Part shown: one piece after another, positions 43,503-52,911 of the stretch | Layout of the letters: each line of letters begins with the position of its first letter | Position numbering within the stretch: the first letter of the stretch is position 1 | Assembly (NCBI GenBank): GCA_021732785.1 | Contig: JAKFUG010000022.1 | Location: 62,001-126,000, forward strand | Length of the DNA: 64,000 nucleotides | From: Planctomycetaceae bacterium | Lineage (GTDB): Bacteria > Planctomycetota > Planctomycetia > Planctomycetales > Planctomycetaceae | Reading direction: 5' to 3' | Translations under genes and position numbers: made by a program | Notes under the pieces: model-generated | The model's database searches: none | Told to the model about the DNA's origin: nothing | Seen by the model: only the letters and a program-made list of their open reading frames with translations

Positions 43503-44720
43503 TTAAGACACCTTCGCTGGAGGAGAATTCATATCGGTCTGCGGCGACCGGTTCAGCCATCGCTTCGCCGTCTGTTTGCAGGATCGCAGCGCGTCATACA
43601 ACGGGAGCCGCCAACCGGGCCAGCGGTATTCCGCCCAGACGAGCGGGACGGTATGCGTCGACAGCCGCCGCTTGTGAATGGAATCGCCGGCCATGAAATC
43701 GTAGGCGTCATAACCCCGATTCAGGCATTCGAGCATGCAGAGATAATCGGTGATCAGACCGGGGCTCTTCTTGCCCGAGTTGGCAATCCGCCCCCCCTGA
43801 TAAACCAGCGCCCGGCCGCGATCGAGCAACACCTGCGAGCACCCCATGGTGACGCCGTTGGCTTTGACGCGCACGATGGTCATCAATCCCGCGGGGACCA
43901 GACGCTCGATCAATTCCCGGTGAAACGCCGTGAACCGCGGGCTGGCATAACACCCCGGTTGCCCCTCCGCGATCCAGCGTTCCTGATGCAACGTAATGAG
44001 TTCATCAAACACGGAGTGCGCGGCAGCCGGGGTCTCGGTCCATTCGACTTCGACCGGGCCGCAATGGCGCAGGTTCTGACGAATCCCTTTCCGCGTGGAG
44101 TCGCCGAACGCAGTGATGAGTTCAGCACCGCTTTCACGCACCGTGCGAAGATCGCAGTAGTTCGCAACCTTGCGGGTCAGTTGCCATCCCCGTTCGCGGG
44201 TGACGTTGTCCGGCAAATCGACCGAGGCGAAACCATCGAGCACGAGACGATCGCCCCCCAGGCCGAGCGCTTGCGCGGTGATCATCAAATTGAGAACCGC
44301 GTCCCGGTCTTCGGGAAAACAGAGCCAGTCGTTGTATTCCACGCAGACCGAGTCGCGGTCCGGTTCGCCTGCGGTCCCCACGTGCCAGGTGGTGAGCGGG
44401 ATGAGGGACTGCCGATCCGTTACGTCCTGCGATAACAGGAAGACCGAACGGAGTTGATTACCGCGCCAGACGAGACCAAATTGGTGCGCGACCTGATCCC
44501 CGAAGTGATTGAGCCAGCTCTCGGTCCATGCCGCGGTGCAGGTCACCGCGATGGAACCGAGCGATTTCTCGAGGGTTCGCCACAACGAAAGAACTTCGTG
44601 CCGCTGATCGCGACCGCGCACTTCCCACCGCAACGGAAGTTGACGACATGTGTCGCCGGTCTCCGCGGTCGTCGTCAACAAGGGGGAAGGCATCAACATC
44701 GTCACGGCAGTCACTCGCAA
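43503..44720 (-). CDS. CelD/BcsL-type GNAT acetyltransferase of the polysaccharide operon, member 2
   Basis: The protein has 405 residues. The domain pattern matches the acetyltransferase-6 family: LWRTLEKSLGSIAVTCTAAWTESWLNHFGD, GDSTRKGIRQNLRHCGPVEVEWTETPAAAHSVFDELITLHQERW, MGCSQVLLDRGRALVYQGGRIA, SPGLITDYLCMLECLNRGYDAYDFMAGDSIHKRRLS. It shares architecture but little sequence with the gene at 39670-40941. The first codons (MRVTAVTMLMPSP) contain other possible starts. It lies 40 bases after the polymerase-like gene. Confidence 0.8.
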   Translation of the reverse strand: MRVTAVTMLMPSPLLTTTAETGDTCRQLPLRWEVRGRDQRHEVLSLWRTLEKSLGSIAVTCTAAWTESWLNHFGDQVAHQFGLVWRGNQLRSVFLLSQDVTDRQSLIPLTTWHVGTAGEPDRDSVCVEYNDWLCFPEDRDAVLNLMITAQALGLGGDRLVLDGFASVDLPDNVTRERGWQLTRKVANYCDLRTVRESGAELITAFGDSTRKGIRQNLRHCGPVEVEWTETPAAAHSVFDELITLHQERWIAEGQPGCYASPRFTAFHRELIERLVPAGLMTIVRVKANGVTMGCSQVLLDRGRALVYQGGRIANSGKKSPGLITDYLCMLECLNRGYDAYDFMAGDSIHKRRLSTHTVPLVWAEYRWPGWRLPLYDALRSCKQTAKRWLNRSPQTDMNSPPAKVS

Positions 44721-44760
44721 ATCGGCTGGAATTGGAACGTCGCGTCACATTCCAAGACGG

Positions 44761-46089
44761 TCAGGTAAAGATCATGGTGAAGACATACAGCCCAATGAAG
44801 GTGCATGCGCTGGCTCCCACGAGGCGGGCCATCAGGAACCGATCCCACAAGGCCAACGGTCGCCCCGAGGGCGTATGAATCCACACGAGATTGAAATACG
44901 CCGCCTGCACGCCGAGGACGAGAAACGTTGGCACCACGTAGCAACGGCTGAGCGAAAACATCGACATGCACCACCCGGCTAAGAGCCCGGCGATGTACGG
45001 TCGCATCCGGACCAATTCGTCATGACAGACCGGTTCCGGCAAGCGCCCCATCCGATAGTGCTGCACCGCGGCGAGGAAGAAGCAGCCGAAGAAAATCGTG
45101 CCGCCGAAGACGCCGAGTTCCACATACGTGTGGACAAACGAATTGTGGGCGACCAGTCCCGCGAGATCGGCGTAATTGTGCTGTCCGATACCGAACAAAA
45201 TTTCCGGCGACTTGATGGCATCGAAGCCTTCCCGCCACATCATGATCCGTTCTTCGCTGGTGCTCCCTTCGCCGATTTCAATATTGGCGCTGCGGCCGGC
45301 CACAATCGGCAGCGTGCAGACCCCGAGTACGGCAAGGACCGTCGCGACCTTGGTTCCGTACCGCAACGACGCCATCGCCATGACCGCCGCGGCACCGGCC
45401 AGCAATCCGCCGCGCGACTTTGTTTCCAGAATCGCGGCGGCAAAGACGAAAATGGGCGCCGACCAGAGAAACCGCCAAACACCGAGGCTTTTATCCGTCA
45501 GGAAATACAGGCAGAGACACCCCCCGGCGACGATGATCATCGCGAGATCGTTCGGGTCTCTGAAGATGCCAGTCCCTCGCATGCGCGAGAACCAGATGGG
45601 ATCGCCTTCATCGTCGTGACCGTCCAAGTCTTGTAAATGGACGATGAATTCGACATCGATGATTTCCCAATAGTCGAGCAGACACAACGTCACCATCAGC
45701 CCGGTGCTGATGCCGAGATTGGCCAGAAACCAGCGTAAGCGGCTGGGCGAATTGACGGTGGTAATCGCCAACCCGTAATACAGCATCGTTTTCAGGAATT
45801 CCGAGCTGCCGTCGTAGATGCCGCCGAAGTAGAAGTGCGTCAGGTGAGAAAGAATGATGGCGACCAGCATGCCCACCACACACAAGGTGATCGGCTGGCG
45901 ATACATCGATCGCTTGTGAAAATGCGGTTCCAGCGACGTCACCGCGAGGGCGAACGTGGAAAGAATCAGTCCCTCGTACAGGGGGACATCTTCCAGCCAT
46001 TCGAACAATTCCGCCGGGCGCAAAAAGAGCGTGGCTGTTGTCAGTTGAAACAACAGAAACGCGAGCACTGCGATGAGGGGGTTGCTCAT
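44761..46089 (-). CDS. O-antigen ligase/polymerase-like membrane protein
   Basis: The protein has 442 residues with 10-12 hydrophobic helices. It has the periplasmic-loop pattern of Wzy_C/O-antigen ligase proteins: RMRGTGIFRDPNDLAMIIVAGG (RGTG...DPN) and ILFGIGQHNYADLAGLVAHNSFVHTYVELGVFGGTIFFGC (HNSFxxxYVELG). It polymerises or transfers lipid-linked glycans at the periplasmic face. The ATG at 46089 is preferred to one at 46116 because of the hydrophobic start MSNPLIAVLAFLLFQ. It is the first gene of the eleven-gene operon. No Wzx flippase is seen in this window. Confidence 0.82.
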   Translation of the reverse strand: MSNPLIAVLAFLLFQLTTATLFLRPAELFEWLEDVPLYEGLILSTFALAVTSLEPHFHKRSMYRQPITLCVVGMLVAIILSHLTHFYFGGIYDGSSEFLKTMLYYGLAITTVNSPSRLRWFLANLGISTGLMVTLCLLDYWEIIDVEFIVHLQDLDGHDDEGDPIWFSRMRGTGIFRDPNDLAMIIVAGGCLCLYFLTDKSLGVWRFLWSAPIFVFAAAILETKSRGGLLAGAAAVMAMASLRYGTKVATVLAVLGVCTLPIVAGRSANIEIGEGSTSEERIMMWREGFDAIKSPEILFGIGQHNYADLAGLVAHNSFVHTYVELGVFGGTIFFGCFFLAAVQHYRMGRLPEPVCHDELVRMRPYIAGLLAGWCMSMFSLSRCYVVPTFLVLGVQAAYFNLVWIHTPSGRPLALWDRFLMARLVGASACTFIGLYVFTMIFT

Positions 46090-46420
46090 GTCGCACCGTA
46101 CGGACGTTTTGCGCACCGGTCAGGAACGCGTGTTGCTGATTCAAAGGGGCAACGGACCGGTAGGCTTGCGCAAACCTACGTCACGGTTGAGCAGGAGGTT
46201 GTCGCGACCGCGATGGCGGACTCGACGATCCGGGCGGTATTGCGCGGCGGTGCAGGTAAGAACGATTGTGACGAGTTGAATGGGACGGGAGCAGCGCGAT
46301 CTCCCGCTTGCGGTTTCGCGCCTCGCACTGATTCTGCCGCGTGGTTGTCGATACCGTGAAGCGTTCAATGCGGGGTGTGAAACCGCGAGCGCCGCAGCAT
46401 GATCATGTCTTGATCCGCCC
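46090..46420. other. Intergenic region upstream of the polysaccharide operon
   Basis: About 330 bases between the operon start and the heptamer repeat. They contain no convincing ORF. The promoter of the polysaccharide operon (minus strand) should be here. I see no clear -35/-10 pair. Confidence 0.4.
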
Positions 46421-46462
46421 CTGAGCCCTGAGCCCTGAGCCCTGAGCCCTGAGCCCTGAGCC
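46421..46462. repeat. Six tandem copies of the heptamer CTGAGCC
   Basis: Exactly 42 bases, six perfect CTGAGCC units in a row. The array begins 3 bases downstream of the ubiB-like stop codon (minus strand, stop at 46466-46468). A heptamer array carries no frame constraint and can change copy number by slippage. It lacks the mirrored second arm seen in the other word repeats. Confidence 0.95.
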
Positions 46463-46465
46463 ACC

Positions 46466-48136
46466 TCACAACCGTCCGCTGCGGAAAATGCCGTAAATCA
46501 GCCAGATTCCGAGCAAACTGGAAATCAGGAACAGCGGCAGTGTGAGCCACAGCGATTGTGTTCCCTGCCGCATGAGCAGTGCCGACGCCACGATAATCGC
46601 CGACATCACCAGACCGACCGCCAGCCGGTTGCTGGCCCGTTCAATTTCCAGTGTGAAGCGATCGAGCCCGCGATGTTCCAACTGCATGCGCAGCTCGTCT
46701 TTGCTCAATTTTTCCAGTGTGCTGCTGACATGGCCCGGCATCGCTTCCAGCGCATGCCACACCCGCTTCGATCGATCGAGCAACCGATCGGCCATGCGTC
46801 CCGGTTGGTAACGATCTTTGACCAGCTTTTCGACATACGGTTGGAGATGTCCCGCGAGATTGAACTCGGGGTCCAACCGTCGGCCAATCCCTTCCAGTGT
46901 GACGAGGGCACGAATCAACAACGTGAGACTGCCCGGACAACGAATCCCGTGCTGCGTGAGAATTGTTACGAAGTCGCCGAGCATGTTGCCGACGTTCAGG
47001 CGTTCCAGTTCGATGCCGTAGTAGTTCGCCACGAAGTCGCGCATATCGATCTGCAACAGGGGACGATCGACTTCGCGGTACGGTTGTCCCAGGACCAGCA
47101 CAACATCGACCGCGCTGTCGGCATCCTGTTGGGCAATCGCCACGAACAAGTCGACCAGCATCTCCCGCATGGCCTCATCCAGCATCCCGATCATGCCGTA
47201 ATCGAGCAGGCAGATGGCCCCATCGGGACGAATCCGCAGGTTGCCGGGATGCGGGTCACCATGGAAGACGCCGTATTCGAACGCCTGTTTCATGAAGAGC
47301 CGGGCACCACGGACGGCGATATCCGCCGGGCTGCACGGCCAGCGCGAAAGGTCCGCCGTATCATCGACGCGCAAACCTTCGACGTACTCCATCGTGAGGA
47401 CGCCTTCGGTTGTCAAATCGTCCCACACGCGCGGCACATAGAGTGTGGGGTCGCTGCGAAAGTACCGTGCGAACTCCTGCATCGTGCGGCCTTCCCGCGC
47501 GAAGTTCAGTTCCCGGCGGATCGACCGTCCGAAGTGGACCACCAGCCCTGTCGGATCAAACACGCGCGACTCGGGGACATGCCGTTCCAGCAGGACCGCC
47601 AATTCCGTCATCAACGACAGATCGCGTTCAATATCTCGCACCGCGGACGGACGCCGGATTTTGACCGCGAGCGGCGTCCCATCGAGATGAGTCGCCCGAT
47701 GGACTTGCGCCAGCGACCCGGCGGCAAGGGGCTTGCGGTCGAACGTCGCAAATAGCGCGGAGACCGGACGGCCAAGTTCGTGTTCGACCTGGGCAATCGC
47801 CTCCGCGGAGGAAAACGGGGGCACCTGTTCCTGTAAGATTTTCAATTCGACGATCATCGCCGCAGGGATCAAATCCGGGCGGGTGCTCATCACCTGACCG
47901 AATTTGATGAATGTCGGTCCAAGCGCTTCCAGCGACAATCGCACCCGCGCAAACGCCGTCAGTGACGGGGTTGGCGGCAAAGCAGGCCGAAACGTCAGCC
48001 AGCGACTCCAGCGCTGCCAGAAATTCCGCAATCCGACGCGGTCGACGACGTCACCGAACCCGTGATTCAATAACACCGCGCCGATTTCCCGCGACCGGCC
48101 AAGGTTACGCAGCAGTCGAAACGGATGCGGTTCCAA
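46466..48136 (-). CDS. UbiB/ABC1 atypical kinase-like ATPase
   Basis: The protein has 556 residues. The family motifs are complete: [14 protein letters not shown] (KxGQ), [28 protein letters not shown] (Ala-rich loop and Lys), [12 protein letters not shown], and LLDYGMIG. Two C-terminal TM helices are present ([42 protein letters not shown]). Homologues support isoprenoid-quinone biosynthesis as ATPases rather than protein kinases. Most planctomycetes are thought to use menaquinone, so the exact substrate is unclear and the gene symbol is withheld. It is divergent from argB. The heptamer array lies right after its stop. Confidence 0.9.
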   Translation of the reverse strand: MEPHPFRLLRNLGRSREIGAVLLNHGFGDVVDRVGLRNFWQRWSRWLTFRPALPPTPSLTAFARVRLSLEALGPTFIKFGQVMSTRPDLIPAAMIVELKILQEQVPPFSSAEAIAQVEHELGRPVSALFATFDRKPLAAGSLAQVHRATHLDGTPLAVKIRRPSAVRDIERDLSLMTELAVLLERHVPESRVFDPTGLVVHFGRSIRRELNFAREGRTMQEFARYFRSDPTLYVPRVWDDLTTEGVLTMEYVEGLRVDDTADLSRWPCSPADIAVRGARLFMKQAFEYGVFHGDPHPGNLRIRPDGAICLLDYGMIGMLDEAMREMLVDLFVAIAQQDADSAVDVVLVLGQPYREVDRPLLQIDMRDFVANYYGIELERLNVGNMLGDFVTILTQHGIRCPGSLTLLIRALVTLEGIGRRLDPEFNLAGHLQPYVEKLVKDRYQPGRMADRLLDRSKRVWHALEAMPGHVSSTLEKLSKDELRMQLEHRGLDRFTLEIERASNRLAVGLVMSAIIVASALLMRQGTQSLWLTLPLFLISSLLGIWLIYGIFRSGRL

Positions 48137-48219
48137 GGGCCGGTTCCGGTGCAGTGAGAAAAGACAACCGGCTTACAGCGTCGATTGTCGCGAGGGATGA
48201 GTCAAGCGGTGAGAGGATC

Positions 48220-48402
48220 GAAGTTCCAAATTCCAAAGTCCAAGTTCCAAACAAGAGGAAAGTTCCAAATTCCAAACGAAGATTAGGGAAGTCATCGCGA
48301 GTTGCCCAGATCGAGAATGTAAAGATCGCGATGCGGTTCTCTTCGTATGGAATTTGCCCATTGAAACTTGTTTGGAACTTGGATTTTGGAATTTGGAACT
48401 TC
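48220..48402. repeat. Large nested inverted repeat between ubiB-like and argB genes
   Basis: Arms at 48220-48255 and 48367-48402 (36 bases each) pair at 35 of 36 positions. Both are built from the words TTCCAAATTCC and CCAAGTTCC. Inside, AAATTCCAAACGAAG (starting near 48266) pairs with CTTCGTATGGAATTT (starting near 48340) with one mismatch, and CATCGCGA (48293-48300) pairs with TCGCGATG (48326-48333). The whole 183 bases can fold as one long stem. It lies in a divergent promoter region, so unlike most of the others it is not at a 3' end. Confidence 0.9.
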
Positions 48403-48534
48403 AGCCACCCCGCATTCCCGCTTTTACCGGAAGTCTTTACCATTTCCCGGTTTGATGTCGATTTGACGGCCCCACTACCGGCCGGTTATGCTGACGGTTT
48501 CCCGCTTTTGCAGACCCTGAGACCTGTCGCTGTC

Positions 48535-49419
48535 ATGTCGAATTTTGATGAAGCCGTCCGCAAGGCCGATGTGCTCCTGGAAGCGTTGAACTGGATTCGC
48601 CAGTTCCGCGACAAGCACGTCGTGATCAAACTCGGCGGCAGCACGATGGAAGAAACCGCGGCGGTGCGGCACCTCCTCACCGATGTGATCTTCATGGAAG
48701 CCGTCGGCATGCGACCGATTCTGGTCCACGGCGGCGGCAAAGCGATTAATGCCGCGATGGCGACCGCCGGAATCCAGGCGAAATGGGTGCAGGGCCGACG
48801 CTATACCGATGACGCGACGCTGGAAATCGTGGCGAAAGTCCTCGCCGGCGACATCTGCGGTTCGCTCGTCAACGAGATCGAACGCCAAGGGGGTGACGCG
48901 GTTGGGCTGAGTTATCTGACCACGAACTGTCTGCAAGGCACACGACTCACATTGCCGGGCGAAAACGGCGAACCGATTGATTTGGGGCGTGTCGGTGAGG
49001 TCACCGGGATCGACCGCGATTTGCTGTTGATGACGTGCCGCGACGGAAAAATTCCCGTGCTGCCGTCCGTCGCTCTCGATGAACATGGCGGCAAGTTGAA
49101 CGTCAACGCCGATACTGCCGCCGCCGCGGTAGCCCGCGATATTCAAGCCGAAAAACTGGTATTCCTCAGCGATGTGCCCGGCATTTATCTCGATCGCAAA
49201 GATCCGTCGACGCTGCAATCGCATCTCAATGCGGCGCGGTGCCGGGAACTGATCGCCGAAGGCATCATCGACGCGGGCATGGTTCCGAAGGTGGAAGCCG
49301 CTCTCGACGCCTTGCACGCCGGCGTGAAGAAGGTCCACATCATCGACGCCCGCATTCCGCATTCGGTCCTGTTGGAAGTGTACTCAGACGCCGGTATCGG
49401 CACGGAAATTGTACTGTAG
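48535..49419 (+). CDS. argB: Acetylglutamate kinase
   Basis: The protein has 294 residues. It catalyses the second step of arginine synthesis, phosphorylating N-acetylglutamate. [45 protein letters not shown]-type segment ([14 protein letters not shown]), [28 protein letters not shown] and [20 protein letters not shown] are typical. The N-terminal helix ([24 protein letters not shown]) before the core is the extension found in arginine-inhibited hexameric NAGKs, so feedback inhibition is likely. An open frame continues to 47911, but the upstream part runs through a palindrome and the opposite gene, so the ATG at 48535 is chosen. It is first of argB-argD-argF. Confidence 0.93.
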   Translation: MSNFDEAVRKADVLLEALNWIRQFRDKHVVIKLGGSTMEETAAVRHLLTDVIFMEAVGMRPILVHGGGKAINAAMATAGIQAKWVQGRRYTDDATLEIVAKVLAGDICGSLVNEIERQGGDAVGLSYLTTNCLQGTRLTLPGENGEPIDLGRVGEVTGIDRDLLLMTCRDGKIPVLPSVALDEHGGKLNVNADTAAAAVARDIQAEKLVFLSDVPGIYLDRKDPSTLQSHLNAARCRELIAEGIIDAGMVPKVEAALDALHAGVKKVHIIDARIPHSVLLEVYSDAGIGTEIVL

Positions 49420-49644
49420 AAGGGCTAAGGGTTGATGGCTAAGGGCTAAGGGACGGAGATGAGAATGCGAGTGCAAAATGAAGAATGCAAAGTGAAAAGT
49501 GCAAAGTGGAAGAGACGCTCAGAAATACGCCGTTAGTATCGCTGATCGCCTTGTTTTCCATGTTGCACTTTGCATTGGTCACTTTTCACTTTGCACGGAA
49601 TTTTCCCTTTCTGTCTCTCCGCTTTTAGCCCTTAGCTCTCAGCC
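49420..49644. repeat. Word-like inverted-repeat island between argB and argD
   Basis: The left arm, about 49420-49509, has GGGCTAAGGG three times (approximately), then GTGCAAAATGAAG, ATGCAAAGTG and AAAAGTGCAAAGTG. The right arm, about 49557-49644, gives the complement words (GCACTTTGCATTGG, TCACTTTTCACTTTGC, TTAGCCCTTAGC). Pairing is imperfect but extends over about 85 bases each side. It begins directly after the argB stop. No ORF is seen; the region must be read through if argD is co-transcribed. Confidence 0.8.
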
Positions 49645-49656
49645 AAGGAATTCTTC

Positions 49657-50862
49657 ATGTCTGCCATCGACACCATCAGCAGTGCTTCCGTCATCGAGAA
49701 GTTCAACAAGTACGTGATCCAGAATTACCGGCGGTATCCGGTCTGCATCACGCGCGGCGAAGGCACGGCTGTCTGGGACGCCGAGGGCAAGCGCTATCTC
49801 GACCTGTTCCCCGGCTGGGGGTGCAACATTCTCGGTCATTGTCCGCCGCCGGTGGTGCGCGCGATTCAGGAACAGGTCACCAACCTGATTCATTTGCCGA
49901 ACACGTGGTACACCGAAGCGCAGGGCGATTTCGCCGAAGCCCTCTGCACGCGCAGCTTCGGCAAGGTCTTCTTTTCCAATAGCGGTGCCGAAGCCAACGA
50001 AGCGGCGATCAAAATCGCGCGGCTGCACGCCGGACCGAAAAAATATCGCATCATCACGTTCGAGAACGGCTTTCACGGTCGGACGTACGGATCGCTGACG
50101 GCGACCGCGCAACCGAAGTACCACGAAGGGGTCGGGCCGATGCTCCCCGGCTTCCGGTATGCGCCGTACAACGATCTCGAGGCCGTGAAACAACTCGTCG
50201 ATGACGAAACGTGCGCGATCATGCTCGAACCCGTGCAGGGCGAAGGGGGCGTCAATATCCCGGATGAAAGCTATCTGAAGGGGCTGCGCTCGCTCTGCGA
50301 TGAACGCGGCATCCTGCTCATTTTCGATGAAGTCCAGACGTGTATGGGCCGGTTGGGGCATTGGTTCGGATATCAATCCTTCGGCGTGCAGCCCGATATC
50401 TTCACGATGGCGAAAGGCCTCGCCGCTGGAGTCGCGTGTGGAGCCATGATCTGCAAGGACCACATTGCTCCGAGTTTGAAGCCCGGCACGCACGCCAGCA
50501 CGTTCGGAGGCAACCCGCTGGCGATGGCCGCCGGTCTGGCTGCGGTGAAAATGATTGAAGACGAAAATCTGCTGGATAACTGCCGGAAAATGTCCGAACG
50601 GTATCGGCAGCATTTCACGGCCTTGAAAGAAGAACTCCCCATCATTCGCGACTTGCGGGTCCGGGGCGTGATGATCGGGGTGGATCTCTCGATCTCGGCG
50701 GTTCCGGCGGTGGCGAAGTGCATGGAGCGCGGCGTGCTCATTAATGCGACGCACGACACTGTTGTCCGGTTACTGCCACCGATTACGATTACGGCTGAGG
50801 AAGTCGACGAAGGCTTCGAAGTCATTGCGGATGTGTTGCGGGAGATGTCCGTCACCGCCTGA
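49657..50862 (+). CDS. argD: Acetylornithine aminotransferase (class III PLP enzyme)
   Basis: The protein has 401 residues. It converts N-acetylglutamate semialdehyde to N-acetylornithine using glutamate. Class III features are [104 protein letters not shown] (PLP Asp) and the lysine in [33 protein letters not shown] is typical of ArgD. The sequence also fits the succinylornithine or generic ornithine aminotransferase, but its place between argB and argF supports ArgD. Confidence 0.93.
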   Translation: MSAIDTISSASVIEKFNKYVIQNYRRYPVCITRGEGTAVWDAEGKRYLDLFPGWGCNILGHCPPPVVRAIQEQVTNLIHLPNTWYTEAQGDFAEALCTRSFGKVFFSNSGAEANEAAIKIARLHAGPKKYRIITFENGFHGRTYGSLTATAQPKYHEGVGPMLPGFRYAPYNDLEAVKQLVDDETCAIMLEPVQGEGGVNIPDESYLKGLRSLCDERGILLIFDEVQTCMGRLGHWFGYQSFGVQPDIFTMAKGLAAGVACGAMICKDHIAPSLKPGTHASTFGGNPLAMAAGLAAVKMIEDENLLDNCRKMSERYRQHFTALKEELPIIRDLRVRGVMIGVDLSISAVPAVAKCMERGVLINATHDTVVRLLPPITITAEEVDEGFEVIADVLREMSVTA

Positions 50863-50892
50863 CGGTCGGGCATGGGGCCAAGCGATTTCTGC

Positions 50893-50920
50893 AAGCCCGA
50901 CTCCTTTGCGAGTCGGGCTT
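50893..50920 (+). terminator. Hairpin after argD
   Basis: AAGCCCGACT (50893-50902) pairs with AGTCGGGCTT (50911-50920), and CTGGTTT follows. The T run is weak, so it may be only a partial terminator or an mRNA-stability hairpin between argD and argF. Confidence 0.55.
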
Positions 50921-51016
50921 CTGGTTTCCGGTTGGGAGGGATTCTCAACCCAAGTTGCGAAGGGGAAGTGCGGCGACAACGAATGGTTCGGTCGCGAAAA
51001 CTTCCGGGAATTGAAC

Positions 51017-51940
51017 ATGCGGCATTTGAACTCGGTGTCCGGGTTACCCCGGGCCGATATCGACGAGATTTTCCGAAGATCGAGCGTCCTCAAAGCGGGA
51101 GTGGCCCGGGGGGAACGTCCGCCCTTGCTGGCGCGGCGCGTCCTCACACAGGTCTTCGAGAAACCGTCCTTGCGGACTCGCGTGAGTTTTGAAGCCGCCA
51201 TGATGCAGCTCGGCGGCAGCAGCCTGTTCCTCAACTCCTCCGAGGCCGGATTCGGTGGTCGCGAAGCCGTGCAGGACGTGGCCCGCGTCCTCGGCAGTTA
51301 CAGCGATGCGATTGTGCTGCGCACGTTTTCGCAGAAACTGATTGACGAATTCATCAAGCACTCGGGGACATCCATCATCAATGGCTTGTCCGATGATCGT
51401 CATCCGTGCCAGGCGTTGACCGATCTGTTTACGATGCAGGAAGTCTTCGGCGATCTGACCGGGAAGAAGTTTGTTTTCGTGGGTGACGGCAACAACGTGG
51501 CCACGTCGATTGCGTCGGCGTGCGCGGTGATGGGCGTGGCGATGACGATCTGCGCACCGCCCGATTACCGGTTGCCGGAAGGTTTTCTGCGCGATCTCAA
51601 AAAGCGGATTCCGTCGACCGTCATCGAACAGTCGTCCGACTTTGCTTCCTCACTGGCCGATGCCTCGATCGTCTACACCGACGTGTGGACCAGCATGGGG
51701 CAGGAAGCGGAAGCGAACCACCGCCGCGTGGTGTTTCAACCGTTTCAGGTGAATGAAGCGTTGATGAAGCTCGCCCCGCCGACGGCCCGGTTCATGCACT
51801 GTCTGCCCGCCAAACGGGGACAGGAAGTGACGGACGGCGTGGTCGACGGTCCGCAAAGCATCGTCTTCCAGCAAGCGGAAAACCGCATGCACCTCGCCAA
51901 GGGTTTGTTGACCTGGGTGCTCGATGTGCCGGTGGATTGA
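51017..51940 (+). CDS. argF: Ornithine carbamoyltransferase
   Basis: The protein has 307 residues. It makes citrulline from ornithine and carbamoyl phosphate. Carbamoyl-phosphate site: FEKPSLRTRVSFE (SxRT) and DDRHPCQALTDLFTMQE (HPxQ). Ornithine site: GDGNNVATS and HCLPAKRGQEVTDGVVDGPQSIVFQQAENRMHLAKGLL. The ATG at 51017 (MRHLNSVSGL) gives a normal length. A longer frame to 50744 overlaps argD and is rejected. There is a 154-base gap from argD. Confidence 0.95.
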   Translation: MRHLNSVSGLPRADIDEIFRRSSVLKAGVARGERPPLLARRVLTQVFEKPSLRTRVSFEAAMMQLGGSSLFLNSSEAGFGGREAVQDVARVLGSYSDAIVLRTFSQKLIDEFIKHSGTSIINGLSDDRHPCQALTDLFTMQEVFGDLTGKKFVFVGDGNNVATSIASACAVMGVAMTICAPPDYRLPEGFLRDLKKRIPSTVIEQSSDFASSLADASIVYTDVWTSMGQEAEANHRRVVFQPFQVNEALMKLAPPTARFMHCLPAKRGQEVTDGVVDGPQSIVFQQAENRMHLAKGLLTWVLDVPVD

Positions 51941-51948
51941 GAGCCATT

Positions 51949-52129
51949 ACCAGCCCGTAGCGCGAGCAAGGGCATCCTCCATTTCCACGATCTCTACAAG
52001 CAATGTGTGCCACTGGCTCTGCCAGTGTCTTCCTTCTACGATCACCCGGTACGAATACGAAGACACTGGCAGAGCCAGTGGCACACGAATACAGAAGACG
52101 ACACTCCCTTGCTCGCGCTGCGGGCTGGT
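51949..52129. repeat. Nested inverted repeat between argF and rph ('CAGCCCG' outer, 'TGCCACTGGC' inner)
   Basis: The outer arms 51949-51972 and 52106-52129 pair at 23 of 24 positions. Inside them the arms 52006-52031 and 52060-52085 (26 bases) are perfectly complementary and are the second copy of the TGCCACTGGC family seen at 2878. Two different repeat families are thus stacked concentrically. The element starts 9 bases after the argF stop and ends 14 bases before the rph ATG. Confidence 0.95.
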
Positions 52130-52143
52130 TAGAAGCGACATCC

Positions 52144-52911
52144 ATGCGACACGACGGCCGACAACCCGATGAACTTCGTCCGATCAAAATCACGCGGCGG
52201 TATATCGGTGCCGCACCGGGTAGCGTGCTCATTCAAGCCGGTCGCACCACGGTTCTCTGCACGGCAAGCATCGACACGACGTTGCCGCCGTGGAAAGCCG
52301 CCGCTGATCCCGCGAAAGCGACTGGGTGGTTGACCGCCGAGTATTCGATGCTGCCCGGCAGCACCTCGCCGCGCAAACGCCGGGAACGCGAAAAACTCGA
52401 CGGCCGGTCATCAGAGATTCAACGCCTCATCGGTCGCAGTTTGCGCCAAGCCGTCGATCTCGTCGTGCTGGGACCGCGCACCATCACCATCGATTGCGAT
52501 GTCCTCGAAGCCGACGGCGGCACGCGCACCGCCAGCATCACCGGCGGGTTCATCGCCTTGTGCGACGCCATTGCGACGTTGAAGGACCAGCTCACGCCCG
52601 GTCGTCCAGTCATCGCCCGCAGCATTGCCGCGATCAGTGCCGGGATCGTGAACGGTATCCCGGTGCTCGATCTCGATTACATCGAAGACAGTTCCGCGGA
52701 AGTCGATTTGAACGTTGTGATGACCGGCACCGGCGGGTTCGTCGAAGTGCAGGGAACCGCGGAAGGGGCACCGTTCCCTCGTAAGCTCCTCGACGCCCAA
52801 CTGGCTCTTGCCGAGCAGGGGATTGCCCGTTTGACGCAGTTACAGCGGGAAGCTCTCGGGGCAGAATGGCCTCTCGATTCCCTCTCCCCCGTCCGCGGGG
52901 GAGAGGGTTAG
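52144..52911 (+). CDS. rph: Ribonuclease PH
   Basis: The protein has 255 residues. It trims tRNA 3' ends by phosphorolysis. Landmarks are [109 protein letters not shown] and [36 protein letters not shown]. The natural C-terminus (LTQLQREAL) is followed by about 17 more residues ([17 protein letters not shown]) encoded partly by a palindromic repeat, which also supplies the TAG stop. The tail lies beyond the fold and is probably harmless. Confidence 0.95.
   Translation: MRHDGRQPDELRPIKITRRYIGAAPGSVLIQAGRTTVLCTASIDTTLPPWKAAADPAKATGWLTAEYSMLPGSTSPRKRREREKLDGRSSEIQRLIGRSLRQAVDLVVLGPRTITIDCDVLEADGGTRTASITGGFIALCDAIATLKDQLTPGRPVIARSIAAISAGIVNGIPVLDLDYIEDSSAEVDLNVVMTGTGGFVEVQGTAEGAPFPRKLLDAQLALAEQGIARLTQLQREALGAEWPLDSLSPVRGGEG

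Noticed and set aside
47911-48534. A 5' extension of argB by about 200 codons
   Set aside because: It crosses the start of the UbiB-like gene and a large palindrome. Known ArgB proteins start near [13 protein letters not shown].
50744-51016. A 5' extension of argF into argD
   Set aside because: It overlaps the argD coding end and gives a protein longer than the OTCase family. The ATG at 51017 fits.
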